A DNA stretch of 64,000 bases from JALVIU01 sp964462295 (GTDB lineage: Bacteria; Atribacterota; JALVIU01): positions 1 through 64,000 of the forward strand of contig CAYWXH010000002.1 in the NCBI GenBank assembly GCA_964462295.1. The letters are read 5' to 3'. The position numbers were made by a program, and so were the translations under genes. Below are positions 32,023-40,921 of this stretch, in pieces. The notes under the pieces were generated by a model. That model was not told the origin of the DNA and made no database searches. It was given only the letters and a program-made list of their open reading frames with translations. Each line of letters opens with the position of its first letter. Positions within the stretch are counted from its first letter, which is position 1.

Positions 32023-33202
32023 AAAATTCTATAGTTAGGTCTTTCAGGGCACTCTCTATTCTAGTAAATGCCTCTTCTATCCTTTCACATGTAGCGGTTA
32101 ATGCAATACGGATATATCCCTCTCCTGAGGGTCCATATCCATTTCCTGGTGTTACTATTACATGGGCCTTTTCCAGTAAAAGTTCGCTAAATTCTATAGA
32201 AGAAAATCCTTTCGGTACCTTTGCCCATACATATATGGTAGCCTTTGGAGGTTCTATCTTCCATCCCAATTTTTTGAGCCACTTTATTATTAGATCTCTT
32301 CTTTTTTTATAAACTTCCCGCATTTTATGTACATGGTCTTTTGGACCTCTAAGTGCTGCTATTGCTGCATGTTGAATGGGTTCAAAGATACCAGAATCTA
32401 TATTGGATTTTATCTTTCCAATAGCTTGAACTACATCTTCTCTTCCAAGCACCCAACCTATTCTAAAACCTGTCATATTAAATGTTTTGGATACGGAATG
32501 AAATTCTACTGCTATGTCTTTTGCCCCTTCTATTTGAAGTATACTCATAGGGGTGTAGTCTTCCTGGAGTGTAATTTCACTGTATGAGTTATCGTGACAA
32601 ATAAGGATATCATACTTTTTCCCAAGCTCTATTGTTTCTTCAAAAAATTCCTTTGGAGCTGTGGCAGATGTAGGATTGTTAGGGTAGTTAATAAATAGAA
32701 GTTTTGCTCTTTTGAGTATATCTTCAGGAATATCTGAATAATTTGGTAAGAAGTTGTTGTCTTCTTTTAATGGCATATAATAGGGAGTGCCTCCAGATAG
32801 TGCTATTCCTATGCCATATACAGGATAACCAGGGTCTGGGGCAAGGCCTACATCACCAGGATTGATATATGAAGCCGAGGCATAATAAAGTCCTTCTTTT
32901 GAACCTATGAGAGAGACTATCTCACGCTCTGGGTCGAGTCTTATGCCAAATCTCCCTTCATACCACTCTGAGACTGCCTTTCGGAATTCAAGTAATCCTA
33001 TAGAAGTAGGATAGTGAAGGTTTTTAGGTTCCCTTGCTGCTTTATCTAGTGCCTCAATTACATGGTTTGGTGGAGGTAAATCTGGGTCACCCATACCCAA
33101 ACTTATTATATCTGCTCCTTTTTCTCTTAATGCAGCTACTTTTTGATCAATCCTTACAAACAAGTAAGGAGGTAAATTTTTAATCCTTTCTGCCTGTTCC
33201 AA
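32021..33202 (-). CDS. dapL: LL-diaminopimelate aminotransferase
   Basis: PLP enzyme of 393 residues that converts tetrahydrodipicolinate to LL-diaminopimelate for lysine and peptidoglycan. Class I fold markers: IISLGMGDPDLPPP, GSKEGLYYASASYINPGDVG, FINYPNNPTSATAP, HDNSYSEI and the PLP lysine in SVSKTFNMTGFRIGW; C-terminal GEGYIRIALT. These phrases are characteristic of the DapL group rather than general aspartate aminotransferases. The TTG start at 33202 has a strong GGAGGAGAG SD. It is a one-gene distance (17 bases) from the HDOD gene upstream and possibly co-transcribed with it. Confidence 0.92.
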   Translation of the reverse strand: MEQAERIKNLPPYLFVRIDQKVAALREKGADIISLGMGDPDLPPPNHVIEALDKAAREPKNLHYPTSIGLLEFRKAVSEWYEGRFGIRLDPEREIVSLIGSKEGLYYASASYINPGDVGLAPDPGYPVYGIGIALSGGTPYYMPLKEDNNFLPNYSDIPEDILKRAKLLFINYPNNPTSATAPKEFFEETIELGKKYDILICHDNSYSEITLQEDYTPMSILQIEGAKDIAVEFHSVSKTFNMTGFRIGWVLGREDVVQAIGKIKSNIDSGIFEPIQHAAIAALRGPKDHVHKMREVYKKRRDLIIKWLKKLGWKIEPPKATIYVWAKVPKGFSSIEFSELLLEKAHVIVTPGNGYGPSGEGYIRIALTATCERIEEAFTRIESALKDLTIEF

Positions 33203-33219
33203 CTTCTCTCCTCCTTTAT

Positions 33220-34092
33220 TTATTTCTTTATGCCCAATTGTTCCATTATAACTTCTGTTTCACTCTTTATCCATTCGTAAAACTTATCTATCTCTCCAAG
33301 TGTTATACCTACAAAATTGAGATATGGTGGTGTAAGGGATGTTATGATTTTATCCCCACTTTGGCCAATACCTTTTTTCTTTACAAAATTATTACTTATT
33401 TTTACTATAGCTATAAGTTTTTTTTGATTTTCATTTAGAGTTTTATTTTGCAATATAGATTTGTGGTGTGTTGCCAAGATATCGATATACACATGAGGAA
33501 GGTTCCATTTTTCGGCAATATATGCACCTACTTCAGCATGGTTTATCCCTATTATTTCTTCTTCTGCCTTTACAAGTGCCACATGTTTTTTCTCCGCATA
33601 TTCAAGGGCAGCCATGAAATCTTTGTGTAGATACTGTTCTAAAATGAGCTTCCCTATATCATGTATAAGGCCCCCTACAAATGCCTCTTCAGGATAGGGA
33701 TATTTTATATTTTTTGAAATTAGCCTTGCTGTGGATGCAGTAGCTACAGAGTGGCGCCAAAATTCTTCTCGAGAAAACTCTGAATCTGTTCCATTGAGAA
33801 AAAGATTTACAACACTTGTTCCTATAACCAGTTGTTTTAAATTATAAAAGCCTATTATAACTATTGCTTGAGATAAACTTGTAATTTTTTTCGAAAGGCT
33901 ATAAAAGGCAGAGTTAACCATTTTTAAAATATTGGTTACCATTGCCTGGTCTTCTGAAATTACCCTCATAACTTCTTCTACCTTACTGTTGGGATCTTCT
34001 ATGATTTTTATAAGTTTTGCCACAACAGTAGGAAGGGTAGAGAGCTTTTTTATATCTCCAAAGTATTTTTCAAGGTCTTTTTTCTCTTTCAT
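33220..34092 (-). CDS. HDOD-domain signalling protein
   Basis: 290 residues. Residues about 13-215 form an HDOD domain (LSTLPTVVAKLIKIIEDPNS, FYNLKQLVIGTSVV, EEFWRHSVATASTARLIS, GGLIHDIGKLILEQY, NHAEVGAYIAEKWNLP), including the HDIGK that mimics an HD phosphohydrolase. HDOD proteins are usually non-enzymatic adapters in chemotaxis, c-di-GMP or stress pathways. The rest is a charged helical tail. ATG 34092 has a weak SD; a perfect palindrome lies 11 bases upstream. It is divergent from the GalE-like gene, whose neighbour is a diguanylate cyclase. Confidence 0.9.
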   Translation of the reverse strand: MKEKKDLEKYFGDIKKLSTLPTVVAKLIKIIEDPNSKVEEVMRVISEDQAMVTNILKMVNSAFYSLSKKITSLSQAIVIIGFYNLKQLVIGTSVVNLFLNGTDSEFSREEFWRHSVATASTARLISKNIKYPYPEEAFVGGLIHDIGKLILEQYLHKDFMAALEYAEKKHVALVKAEEEIIGINHAEVGAYIAEKWNLPHVYIDILATHHKSILQNKTLNENQKKLIAIVKISNNFVKKKGIGQSGDKIITSLTPPYLNFVGITLGEIDKFYEWIKSETEVIMEQLGIKK

Positions 34093-34103
34093 CTCATCAT
34101 CAT

Positions 34104-34117
34104 CCTAATATATTAGG
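34104..34117. promoter_or_regulatory. Perfect 14-bp palindrome upstream of the HDOD gene
   Basis: CCTAATATATTAGG is its own reverse complement and starts 11 bases before the HDOD start codon, so it could be an operator or an RNA hairpin affecting initiation. The 176-base gap 34093-34268 also has an AT-only 16-bp palindrome at 34173-34188 and the epimerase promoter, but no gene that I can see. Confidence 0.45.
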
Positions 34118-34201
34118 TATTATTTTCTTAAAGCATAACAGAGTTTTTTTCTTATGTCAAGAAAGTATATGCAATAATTTAAATTATTTAATTTGCAGAG
34201 A

Positions 34202-34230
34202 TTGACAGTCTAATATTTTCCTTATATAAT
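34202..34230 (+). promoter_or_regulatory. Perfect-consensus sigma-70 promoter of the epimerase-cyclase-SAM hydrolase operon
   Basis: TTGACA (34202-34207), 17-base spacer, TATAAT (34225-34230): both hexamers match consensus exactly. An AT-only tract (34173-34190) just upstream may serve as an UP element. It predicts strong constitutive transcription of the three genes from 34269. Confidence 0.93.
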
Positions 34231-34268
34231 TGAAACACAAAATTTATTATTATTGAAGGAGAGAACAG

Positions 34269-35243
34269 ATGAATAAAGAGGTTTTGATTACGGGAGGAGC
34301 AGGCTTTATAGGCTCACATGTAGTAGATGAATTCTTAAAAGATGGGTTTAATGTTATTGTAGTAGATGACCTTTCTTCGGGAAAGAGAGAAAATTTAGAC
34401 CCTTCTGTGTCGCTGGAAGTAGGAGATATAACCAATAGAGAGTTTCTTTCTGAAATATTTAAGAAATACCATATAGATTATGTAATTCATCATGCTGCTC
34501 AAATCGATGTGAGAAAATCTGTCTCTGATCCTATCTATGATGCCAATATAAATATTATGGGCTTGTTAAACCTATTAGAGTTTTCAAAAGAGTACAAAAT
34601 TAAGAAATTTGTATTTGCATCATCAGGAGGGGTTGTTTATGGAGAACCCTCTAAGCTCCCAGTGGATGAGAAATACCCTAAGGGTCCACTCTCTCCTTAT
34701 GGAGTCTCTAAGCTTTCCTCTGAATATTATCTTTATTATTATAATAAGACTTTTGGGTTACCTTATGTGGCACTAAGGTATGGAAATGTATATGGACCCA
34801 GACAAGATCCCCATGGAGAGGCAGGGGTTATTGCTATATTTATAGGAAAAATTCTTGAAAATAAAGAGCTTACAGTTTTTGGAACAGGGGAACAGATAAG
34901 GGATTATGTTTTTGTAAAGGATGTGGCAAAAATAAATAGATTGAGTATAGATTTTGATATAGAGGGTGAAAATATAGATGATTTTGCATTTAATGTAGGC
35001 ACAGGAATAGGTACTTCAGTAAATGAACTTATTAGCTACTTGAAAGCTCTTACAGGGTACACATTGCCTCCTGTATATGGTCCCCCGAGAAAGGGAGAAC
35101 TTCAAAAGATTATCTTGGACCCAAAAAAGGTAGAGAAGGTATTTGGAATTTCTTCATGGGTAGGAATGAAAGAGGGATTAAAAATTACATATGACTGGTT
35201 TGCAAAGAAAGATGAAAAAGACAAAAATTTTAATAATAGATGA
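34269..35243 (+). CDS. NAD-dependent sugar-nucleotide epimerase (GalE-like)
   Basis: Extended short-chain dehydrogenase, 324 residues. Rossmann motif TGGAGFIGSHV (Gly9-X2-Gly12-X2-Gly15), HHAAQIDVRKSV, FASSGGVVYGE and the catalytic YGVSK (Tyr144, Lys148), then RYGNVYGPRQDPHGEAGV and IRDYVFVKDVA. This is the UDP-glucose 4-epimerase type of bacteria and archaea; the true substrate could be UDP-Glc or UDP-GlcNAc. It probably supplies sugars for surface glycans. SD GAAGGAGAG precedes ATG 34269. The 3' end overlaps the cyclase gene by 32 bases. Confidence 0.9.
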   Translation: MNKEVLITGGAGFIGSHVVDEFLKDGFNVIVVDDLSSGKRENLDPSVSLEVGDITNREFLSEIFKKYHIDYVIHHAAQIDVRKSVSDPIYDANINIMGLLNLLEFSKEYKIKKFVFASSGGVVYGEPSKLPVDEKYPKGPLSPYGVSKLSSEYYLYYYNKTFGLPYVALRYGNVYGPRQDPHGEAGVIAIFIGKILENKELTVFGTGEQIRDYVFVKDVAKINRLSIDFDIEGENIDDFAFNVGTGIGTSVNELISYLKALTGYTLPPVYGPPRKGELQKIILDPKKVEKVFGISSWVGMKEGLKITYDWFAKKDEKDKNFNNR

Positions 35244-36153
35244 TTCTAAATTAGATAATACTATCCTTACCGATATAGTAAAAGAGATGGGTTTTGAGAC
35301 CATCTCCGTCTATTCTCCAAAAAAGGCCCTTAAAATATTAAAAAGAGAGAATATAGATCTGATCCTTTTAGATATTGTAATGAAAGAAATGAATGGATAT
35401 GAATTTCTAGAAGCTATACATCCATACAAAAAGACTACATATCTCCCTGTTATTTTTGTTACAAGTCTTGATTCTATGGAATACCTTGTAGAAGGCCTTG
35501 AAAAAGGTGCAATAGATTATATAAAGAAACCATTTTCTCCAGCTGAGGTAAAGGCAAGAATAAAGGTGGCACTTAGGATAAAGGCCTTAAACGAAGATCT
35601 AATAAAGATGAATAATAAGTTAAAAGAGATGGTAATTAGAGATAGTCTTACAGGTCTTTACAATCATGGATATATTATTTCTAAATTAAAAGAAGAGTTT
35701 AGTTATGCAAAAGAACGCAGTACTACTTCCTCTTTTTTAATGATAGATATAGACAAATTTAAAGCTATAAATGATACCTATGGACACCTTGTAGGAGATG
35801 AGGTATTGAAAGGTCTATCTAAATTTCTCTTAAAAAAGATAGGAAAAAGGGGGTATGTAGGTAGGTATGGGGGAGAAGAATTTGCTATTATTCTTCCTGG
35901 TCTTGGGATAGGAGAATCTGTGGAATTTACAAAAGAAGTAATAGAAGACCTACATATAACATCTTTTTACTCAAATAATAAGAGAGATGTAAAGTTGTAT
36001 GTATCTATCAGTATAGGACTTACTGAATTCCCCATTGATTATAAATGCTATGTAGATGTAACGAAAATGGCAGATACTGCCTTGTATAAGGCCAAGGAAT
36101 GGGGGAGAGATATGTGTGTTATCTATGAAGGAGGGGAATTTAAGAAAATATGA
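35212..36153 (+). CDS. Response-regulator diguanylate cyclase (REC-GGDEF)
   Basis: Makes c-di-GMP under control of a phosphorylatable receiver; 313 residues from ATG 35212. The longer start at 35191 would extend deep into the epimerase. REC domain (4-120): acidic pair Asp10-Asp11, phospho-acceptor Asp54, Thr84 and Lys106. GGDEF domain (about 142-308): DSLTGLYNHGY and the active-site GGEEF (220-224), so active. The inhibitory RXXD I-site, expected just before RYGGEEF, is absent (GKRGYV), implying no product feedback. It has no transmembrane segment. The cognate kinase is not in the window. Confidence 0.94.
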   Translation: MKKTKILIIDDSKLDNTILTDIVKEMGFETISVYSPKKALKILKRENIDLILLDIVMKEMNGYEFLEAIHPYKKTTYLPVIFVTSLDSMEYLVEGLEKGAIDYIKKPFSPAEVKARIKVALRIKALNEDLIKMNNKLKEMVIRDSLTGLYNHGYIISKLKEEFSYAKERSTTSSFLMIDIDKFKAINDTYGHLVGDEVLKGLSKFLLKKIGKRGYVGRYGGEEFAIILPGLGIGESVEFTKEVIEDLHITSFYSNNKRDVKLYVSISIGLTEFPIDYKCYVDVTKMADTALYKAKEWGRDMCVIYEGGEFKKI

Positions 36154-36932
36154 GCACTATTACTGTCCTTACCGACTTTGGATACCAGGATCCATATGTA
36201 GGTATAATGAAGGGTGTTATTATTAATATCTTTCCAGGTGTAAAGATTTTAGATATTTCTCATGATATTCCTTCTTTTTCTATAAAACATACGGCTTTTT
36301 CATTATTTTCGTATTATAAATATTTCCCCAAAGGGACAATACATCTTGTTGTAGTAGATCCAGGAGTCGGTTCTTTGAGAAAGGCTATAGTGGTAGAGGC
36401 TGGGGATAGATATTTCGTTCTCCCTGATAATGGGATCATAACATATGTTTGGAATCATGAAGAGAAAAAGAAGGCCTATATTTTGGAAAACGAGAAGTAC
36501 TTTTTGAAACCTATAAGTAATACATTCCATGGAAGGGATATTTTTTCTCCTGTGGCTGCATATATTGCCAAGGGCGTAAATATAGAAGAGTTTGGGTCTT
36601 CTTTGGATACCCCACTTCTTTTACCACCTTTAACTTTAAAAAAGGAAAAATCCTATATATTAGGAGAAATAATATATATAGATAAATTTGGAAATGCCGT
36701 AACTAACATAGAAAAAAGCTTAATATCTAGAAATATTTCATGTATTAGAGTAAAAGACCTTTGCATAAAAAGGATTTTAAGATACTATGGAGAAGCAGAA
36801 AAGGGAGAGAAATTTGGTCTTTTTGGTAGTACGAATTTTCTTGAACTTTCAGAAAACCAAGGAAAGCTCTCAGATTCAATGAATCTTGAAATAGGTGATA
36901 AAGTACAGATTATTTTTGGGGATGAGTATTAG
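36150..36932 (+). CDS. S-adenosyl-L-methionine hydrolase (adenosine-forming), DUF62 family
   Basis: 260 residues of the SAM hydroxide adenosyltransferase family. It has N-terminal TVLTDFGYQDPYVGIMKG, ILDISHDIP, VVVDPGVGS, FVLPDNGIITYV and FHGRDIFSPVAAYIA, then DKFGNAVTNIEKS in the C-terminal domain. The family uses water to split SAM into adenosine and methionine; its physiological purpose is unclear. It overlaps the cyclase stop by four bases (ATGA), forming an epimerase-cyclase-hydrolase operon. Its 3' end overlaps the convergent membrane-protein gene by 23 bases. Confidence 0.93.
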   Translation: MSTITVLTDFGYQDPYVGIMKGVIINIFPGVKILDISHDIPSFSIKHTAFSLFSYYKYFPKGTIHLVVVDPGVGSLRKAIVVEAGDRYFVLPDNGIITYVWNHEEKKKAYILENEKYFLKPISNTFHGRDIFSPVAAYIAKGVNIEEFGSSLDTPLLLPPLTLKKEKSYILGEIIYIDKFGNAVTNIEKSLISRNISCIRVKDLCIKRILRYYGEAEKGEKFGLFGSTNFLELSENQGKLSDSMNLEIGDKVQIIFGDEY

Positions 36933-37209
36933 AGATTGTTTTCCTAAAAGAGAAATAATCAAACAGAAAATCGTAAATAGAGACTACTATTGCTCCCCCA
37001 ATAATCCATGCAAATAGCCAATTTAGGGCTTTTTTTGCAATTATGTCACCCTTCAGGTAAAAGCCAATATAAAATATATAAATCACTGCTAATACAACAT
37101 ATAGAATACCATTAAATAATAGAAGTTCTTTAAATTTTTCTGTTATGAATGTTGTTATATCTTTTTCTTTTTGTCCTTTAATTTTCTTATCTTTTTTTCT
37201 CTTTTTCAT
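36910..37209 (-). CDS. Small two-helix membrane protein of unknown function
   Basis: 99 residues from ATG 37209, chosen for SD AAGGGG eight bases upstream; a longer in-frame start at 37257 has no SD. The first ~25 residues are extremely Lys-rich (KKRKKDKKIKGQ), followed by two hydrophobic helices (about 37-55 GILYVVLAVIYIFYIGF and 65-85 WLFAWIIGGAIVVSIYDFLF). The cationic N-terminus should stay in the cytoplasm. No family was recognised. It is convergent with the SAM hydrolase and divergent from the class III aminotransferase. Confidence 0.62.
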   Translation of the reverse strand: MKKRKKDKKIKGQKEKDITTFITEKFKELLLFNGILYVVLAVIYIFYIGFYLKGDIIAKKALNWLFAWIIGGAIVVSIYDFLFDYFSFRKTISNTHPQK

Positions 37210-37269
37210 AAAATTACCCCTTGATAAAATTTCCTTCTTATTATACACTAATAGCATAAAGGAGTCAAT

Positions 37270-37293
37270 ATGTATAAGGGGGTTTTAAAGTGA
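37270..37293 (+). CDS. Seven-codon leader minigene coupled to the aminotransferase
   Basis: ATG at 37270 follows a strong SD AAAGGAG (37258-37264) at proper spacing and encodes MYKGVLK before a TGA (37291-37293) that overlaps the GTG start of the aminotransferase. It is too small to be a protein of obvious function. It may couple translation of the next gene, or be a chance ATG next to a second SD (AAGGGGG, 37276-37281). Confidence 0.4.
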   Translation: MYKGVLK

Positions 37294-38582
37294 GTGTAAA
37301 AGAAAAATATGAAAAATATGTTATTACTAAGTTTGTATCCAGGATAGAACCTGTTGAAGTAGAAGAGGCAGAGGGTTCTATAGTAAAGGACAAAAGCGGG
37401 AAAGAATATCTTGATTGTTTTTCCGGTATTTCTGTTACAAACGCTGGCCATCGGCACCCTGAGGTGATTGAAGCAGCAAAAGAGCAAATGGACAAATATG
37501 TTCATGTTTGTACCTATGTATATTATGTAGAACCTGTTGCCGATCTTGCCGAGAAATTGGCAGAGGTTACCCCTGGGAGGCTTAAGAAGAGTTTCTTTGG
37601 AAACAGTGGAGCAGAGGCAAATGAAGGTGCCATGAGGATAGCAAAAAAATATACAAAAAAGAATGAATTTATTGCACTTAGGGCATCTTTTCACGGAAGA
37701 ACCATTGGAACACTAAGTATAACAGGGAACTATGCGAGGAAAAGGGGCGGAGGTCCGTTTCTTTCTGGGATAGCATTTGCACCTACTCCATACTGCTATC
37801 GTTGCCCATTTGGAAAAACATATCCTAATTGTAATCTGGAATGTGCAAAGGCCGTGGAAGATGTATTCAGATTTGATACAAGTGATAATGTCGCGGCATT
37901 TATCGCAGAGCCAGTAATGGGAGAAGGTGGTATCATTCCACCTCCAAAGGAGTATTTTAAGGAAGTTAAATCTATATTAGAAAAACATGGATCTCTCTTT
38001 ATAGCAGATGAGGTACAGAGTGGTTTTGGACGTACAGGAAAACTTTTTGCAATTGAACACTATGATGTAGAGCCTGATATTATGACGATGGCAAAGGGAA
38101 TAGCAGATGGTTTTCCCATCTCCGCATTTATTACAAGAGATGAGATAGCAGATGCCTTTGAGGTAGGAGATCATCTATCTACTTTTGGTGGCAATCCTGT
38201 ATCTGCAAAGGCTGCACTTGCCAATTTAGATGTTATGCTCCGAGATAAACTTCCTGAAAGAGCCGAAGAAATCGGTAGATATTTAATGGATAAACTTAAT
38301 GCGTTAAAGGAAAAGTATCCATTGATAGGGGATGTCAGAGGAAAAGGTCTTATGGTAGGAATAGAGCTTGTATTGGATAAGGAAAAAACCCCTGCAGATG
38401 TAGTAGCAGGAAAACTTAGGCATAGGGCATTAGAAGAGGGTCTTCTTATAGGAAAAGGTGGTATATATGGAAATGTGATTAGATTTCAGCCGCCTTTGGT
38501 TATCACAAAGTCCCAGATTGATGATGCAGTAGGTATTTTAGATAAAGTCCTTGAAGAATTTAAGGGAGAATATAAAGGGTAG
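37290..38582 (+). CDS. Class III (ornithine/GABA-type) PLP aminotransferase
   Basis: 430 residues. Fold-type I markers: FFGNSGAEANEGAMRIAKK, SFHGRTIGTLSITG, FIAEPVMGEGG, FIADEVQSGFGRTG with PLP Asp240, and the Schiff-base lysine in MTMAKGIADGFP (Lys269). A CYRCPFGKTYPNCNLEC insertion (Cys169, 172, 181, 185) resembles versions in archaeal and AGXT2-type members and could bind metal or form disulfides. The likely substrate is a beta- or omega-amino acid, but I cannot fix it. The start is GTG 37290 behind SD AAGGGGG and a tiny leader frame. recG follows after two bases. Confidence 0.88.
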   Translation: MSVKEKYEKYVITKFVSRIEPVEVEEAEGSIVKDKSGKEYLDCFSGISVTNAGHRHPEVIEAAKEQMDKYVHVCTYVYYVEPVADLAEKLAEVTPGRLKKSFFGNSGAEANEGAMRIAKKYTKKNEFIALRASFHGRTIGTLSITGNYARKRGGGPFLSGIAFAPTPYCYRCPFGKTYPNCNLECAKAVEDVFRFDTSDNVAAFIAEPVMGEGGIIPPPKEYFKEVKSILEKHGSLFIADEVQSGFGRTGKLFAIEHYDVEPDIMTMAKGIADGFPISAFITRDEIADAFEVGDHLSTFGGNPVSAKAALANLDVMLRDKLPERAEEIGRYLMDKLNALKEKYPLIGDVRGKGLMVGIELVLDKEKTPADVVAGKLRHRALEEGLLIGKGGIYGNVIRFQPPLVITKSQIDDAVGILDKVLEEFKGEYKG

Positions 38583-38584
38583 TA

Positions 38585-40921
38585 TTGAACAGATATACAA
38601 AAGACTTACGAGAAATTTTAAGAGAAATATGGGATTTACTTTTAAATGGGAGAGATATATCTCTCCCATTTAAAATGTTAAAAGAGACCATCCCTTCTGA
38701 ATCTTATCAGGGGGAGACAGGAGAGGAAATCAAAACCCTTTTAGGTATGCTTGATATACTATCGAAGAGAAAGGACCAAGAGCTTTATATCCTTTCTTTC
38801 GAATCCATGCGCAAGATAAAGTCATTAATGGATGAGATAAATAAAGAGAAGGTTTACTCACCCATTCAGTATTTAAAGGGTGTTGGACCTAAAAAGGCCA
38901 AAATTTTAAATAGATTAGGTATATTTACTATAAAAGATTTGCTTTTTTATTTTCCAAGAAGATATGAGGATAGGGGAGATGTAATTTCTATTCGAGATAT
39001 AGTAGAGGATCAGGTCTTTGTAGTATCTGGACGGGTCTTTATACATACATACATCAGAACAAATAAGGGAAAAGATATCTTAAAGATAGGAATCGAAGAT
39101 GGAACAGGGGAGCTTTATCTTGTATGTTTTAATAGAGAATTCCTGAAGGATATCCTGTATATAGGAAGAAGAGTCCTTATAGTTGGAAAAGCAAAATATA
39201 GATTTGGAGAATATCAGTCTTCAGATTTTGAATATGAACTACTAGAGAGGGGTAAATCTGAAGATATTACTGGGATAGTACCTATATACCCTCTTACTGA
39301 GGGAATAACGCAAAAAGAATTTAGAAAAATAGTGAAAAATGCCTTGTTTTTATATGGTCTATATCTTTATGACCCTATTCCTCTTAGTATAAGAGAAGAG
39401 CGAGAGCTTCTATCCCTTCCTATTTCTCTTCGGGATATACACGCTCCCTTTATAGAAAAGGATGGTGAAATATACAACAAGAGAGGGGCTAAATCTCAGA
39501 GGAGATTCATATTTGAGGAATTTTTCTTATTTCAACTTCCTCTTGCTCTTAAAAAAAGGACTTATGTAGAGAAAAAAGGTATATCTTTTCCTTTTAGGGA
39601 GGAGCTTCTGAAAAAATTTGAAGAAAAACTCCCTTTTACCCTAACGAATGCACAAAAAAGGGTTATAAGAGAGATAATAGGGGATATGCAGAGCTCTCAT
39701 CCTATGAATAGATTGATTCAAGGAGATGTAGGCTCTGGAAAGACTGTTGTTGCCTCTTTTGCGATGCTTTTGGCCTCAAATTCAGGCTATCAATCTGCTA
39801 TAATGGCTCCTACAGAGATTCTTGCAGAACAACATTTTATAGTTTTAAAGAATTTTCTCTCTCATTTTGATTTAAAAATTGAGATCCTTACAGGAAGTAC
39901 AACTCAAAAAAAGAGAAGAGAAATATTAAAAAAGTTAAAAGATGGATATATTGATGTAATTGTTGGTACCCATGCACTTATTCAAGAAGATGTAGTTTTT
40001 CATAAATTGGGCCTTGTTGTTATAGATGAACAACATAAATTTGGGGTAGTTCAAAGGGCTAAACTTATGGATAAAGGTCTAAATCCCGATGTAATAGTAA
40101 TGACTGCTACTCCTATACCAAGAACTCTTGCCCTTTCTTTGTATGGTGATCTGGATATTTCTGTTATAGATGAAAAACCAAAGGAAAGGATAGAGATAAA
40201 AACCTATTATGCCTTTTCTTCTCAAAGAGAAAGGGTGTATAATTTTGTAAAAAAAGAACTTGAAAAAGGAAGGCAGGGATATATTATTTGTCCTCTAATA
40301 GAAGAATCAGATTCTCTTATGGTTAAATCTGCAACTACACTTTATGAGGAATTGAAGACGCGATTTTTTGAGAATTTCTCTGTAGGATTGTTGCATGGAA
40401 AACTCTCTGTATCAGAAAAGGAAGAGGTTATGAAATTATTTAAAGATAAAAAGATAGATTTGTTGGTATCTACTACTGTGATAGAAGTGGGGATAGATGT
40501 ACCAAATGCCACTGTTATGGTTATAGAGGATGCCCAAAGATTTGGCCTATCTCAGCTTCATCAACTAAGGGGAAGAGTGGGAAGGGGAAGTTTTGAATCA
40601 TATTGTATACTTATATTGGGTTCAAGATCAAAGGAGGCATTGGAAAGAATAAGGATTCTTGTAGAAGAAACAGATGGGTTTGCAATTTCAGAGAGGGATC
40701 TTAAGCTACGAGGACCCGGAGAGTTTTACGGTACTAGACAACATGGACTTGTAGAACTGCGAATTGCTAATATTGTATATGATGGCAAAATTTTGGAAGA
40801 GGCAAGGGCTGAAGTTATGAAATATGTGAAAAATTTTGATTCAAAAAGTAAAGAATTTATAATACTAAAAAGAGAGTTAGAGAGTAGATTTTCAAAAACA
40901 GATCTGTCAGGAGTAGGATAA
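38585..40921 (+). CDS. recG: ATP-dependent DNA helicase RecG
   Basis: Branch-migrating helicase for stalled forks; 778 residues, matching the long form I recall for Thermotoga (about 780), with an extra helical N-terminal domain (1-90) before the wedge. YLKGVGPKKAKILNRLGIF, wedge OB fold, Walker A GDVGSGKT (about 380-387), DEQH box in VVIDEQHKFGVVQR, TATPIPRTLALS, and C-terminal QLHQLRGRVGRG with LRGPGEFYGTRQHG (TRG motif) are intact. The start is TTG 38585 with AAAGGG upstream. Its stop overlaps the rsmD start (TAATG). Confidence 0.96.
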   Translation: MNRYTKDLREILREIWDLLLNGRDISLPFKMLKETIPSESYQGETGEEIKTLLGMLDILSKRKDQELYILSFESMRKIKSLMDEINKEKVYSPIQYLKGVGPKKAKILNRLGIFTIKDLLFYFPRRYEDRGDVISIRDIVEDQVFVVSGRVFIHTYIRTNKGKDILKIGIEDGTGELYLVCFNREFLKDILYIGRRVLIVGKAKYRFGEYQSSDFEYELLERGKSEDITGIVPIYPLTEGITQKEFRKIVKNALFLYGLYLYDPIPLSIREERELLSLPISLRDIHAPFIEKDGEIYNKRGAKSQRRFIFEEFFLFQLPLALKKRTYVEKKGISFPFREELLKKFEEKLPFTLTNAQKRVIREIIGDMQSSHPMNRLIQGDVGSGKTVVASFAMLLASNSGYQSAIMAPTEILAEQHFIVLKNFLSHFDLKIEILTGSTTQKKRREILKKLKDGYIDVIVGTHALIQEDVVFHKLGLVVIDEQHKFGVVQRAKLMDKGLNPDVIVMTATPIPRTLALSLYGDLDISVIDEKPKERIEIKTYYAFSSQRERVYNFVKKELEKGRQGYIICPLIEESDSLMVKSATTLYEELKTRFFENFSVGLLHGKLSVSEKEEVMKLFKDKKIDLLVSTTVIEVGIDVPNATVMVIEDAQRFGLSQLHQLRGRVGRGSFESYCILILGSRSKEALERIRILVEETDGFAISERDLKLRGPGEFYGTRQHGLVELRIANIVYDGKILEEARAEVMKYVKNFDSKSKEFIILKRELESRFSKTDLSGVG

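Noticed and set aside
37248..37694. A 148-residue minus-strand frame at the start of the aminotransferase
   Set aside because: Antisense to a gene with intact PLP motifs; hydrophobic composition is a reflection of the complementary codons.
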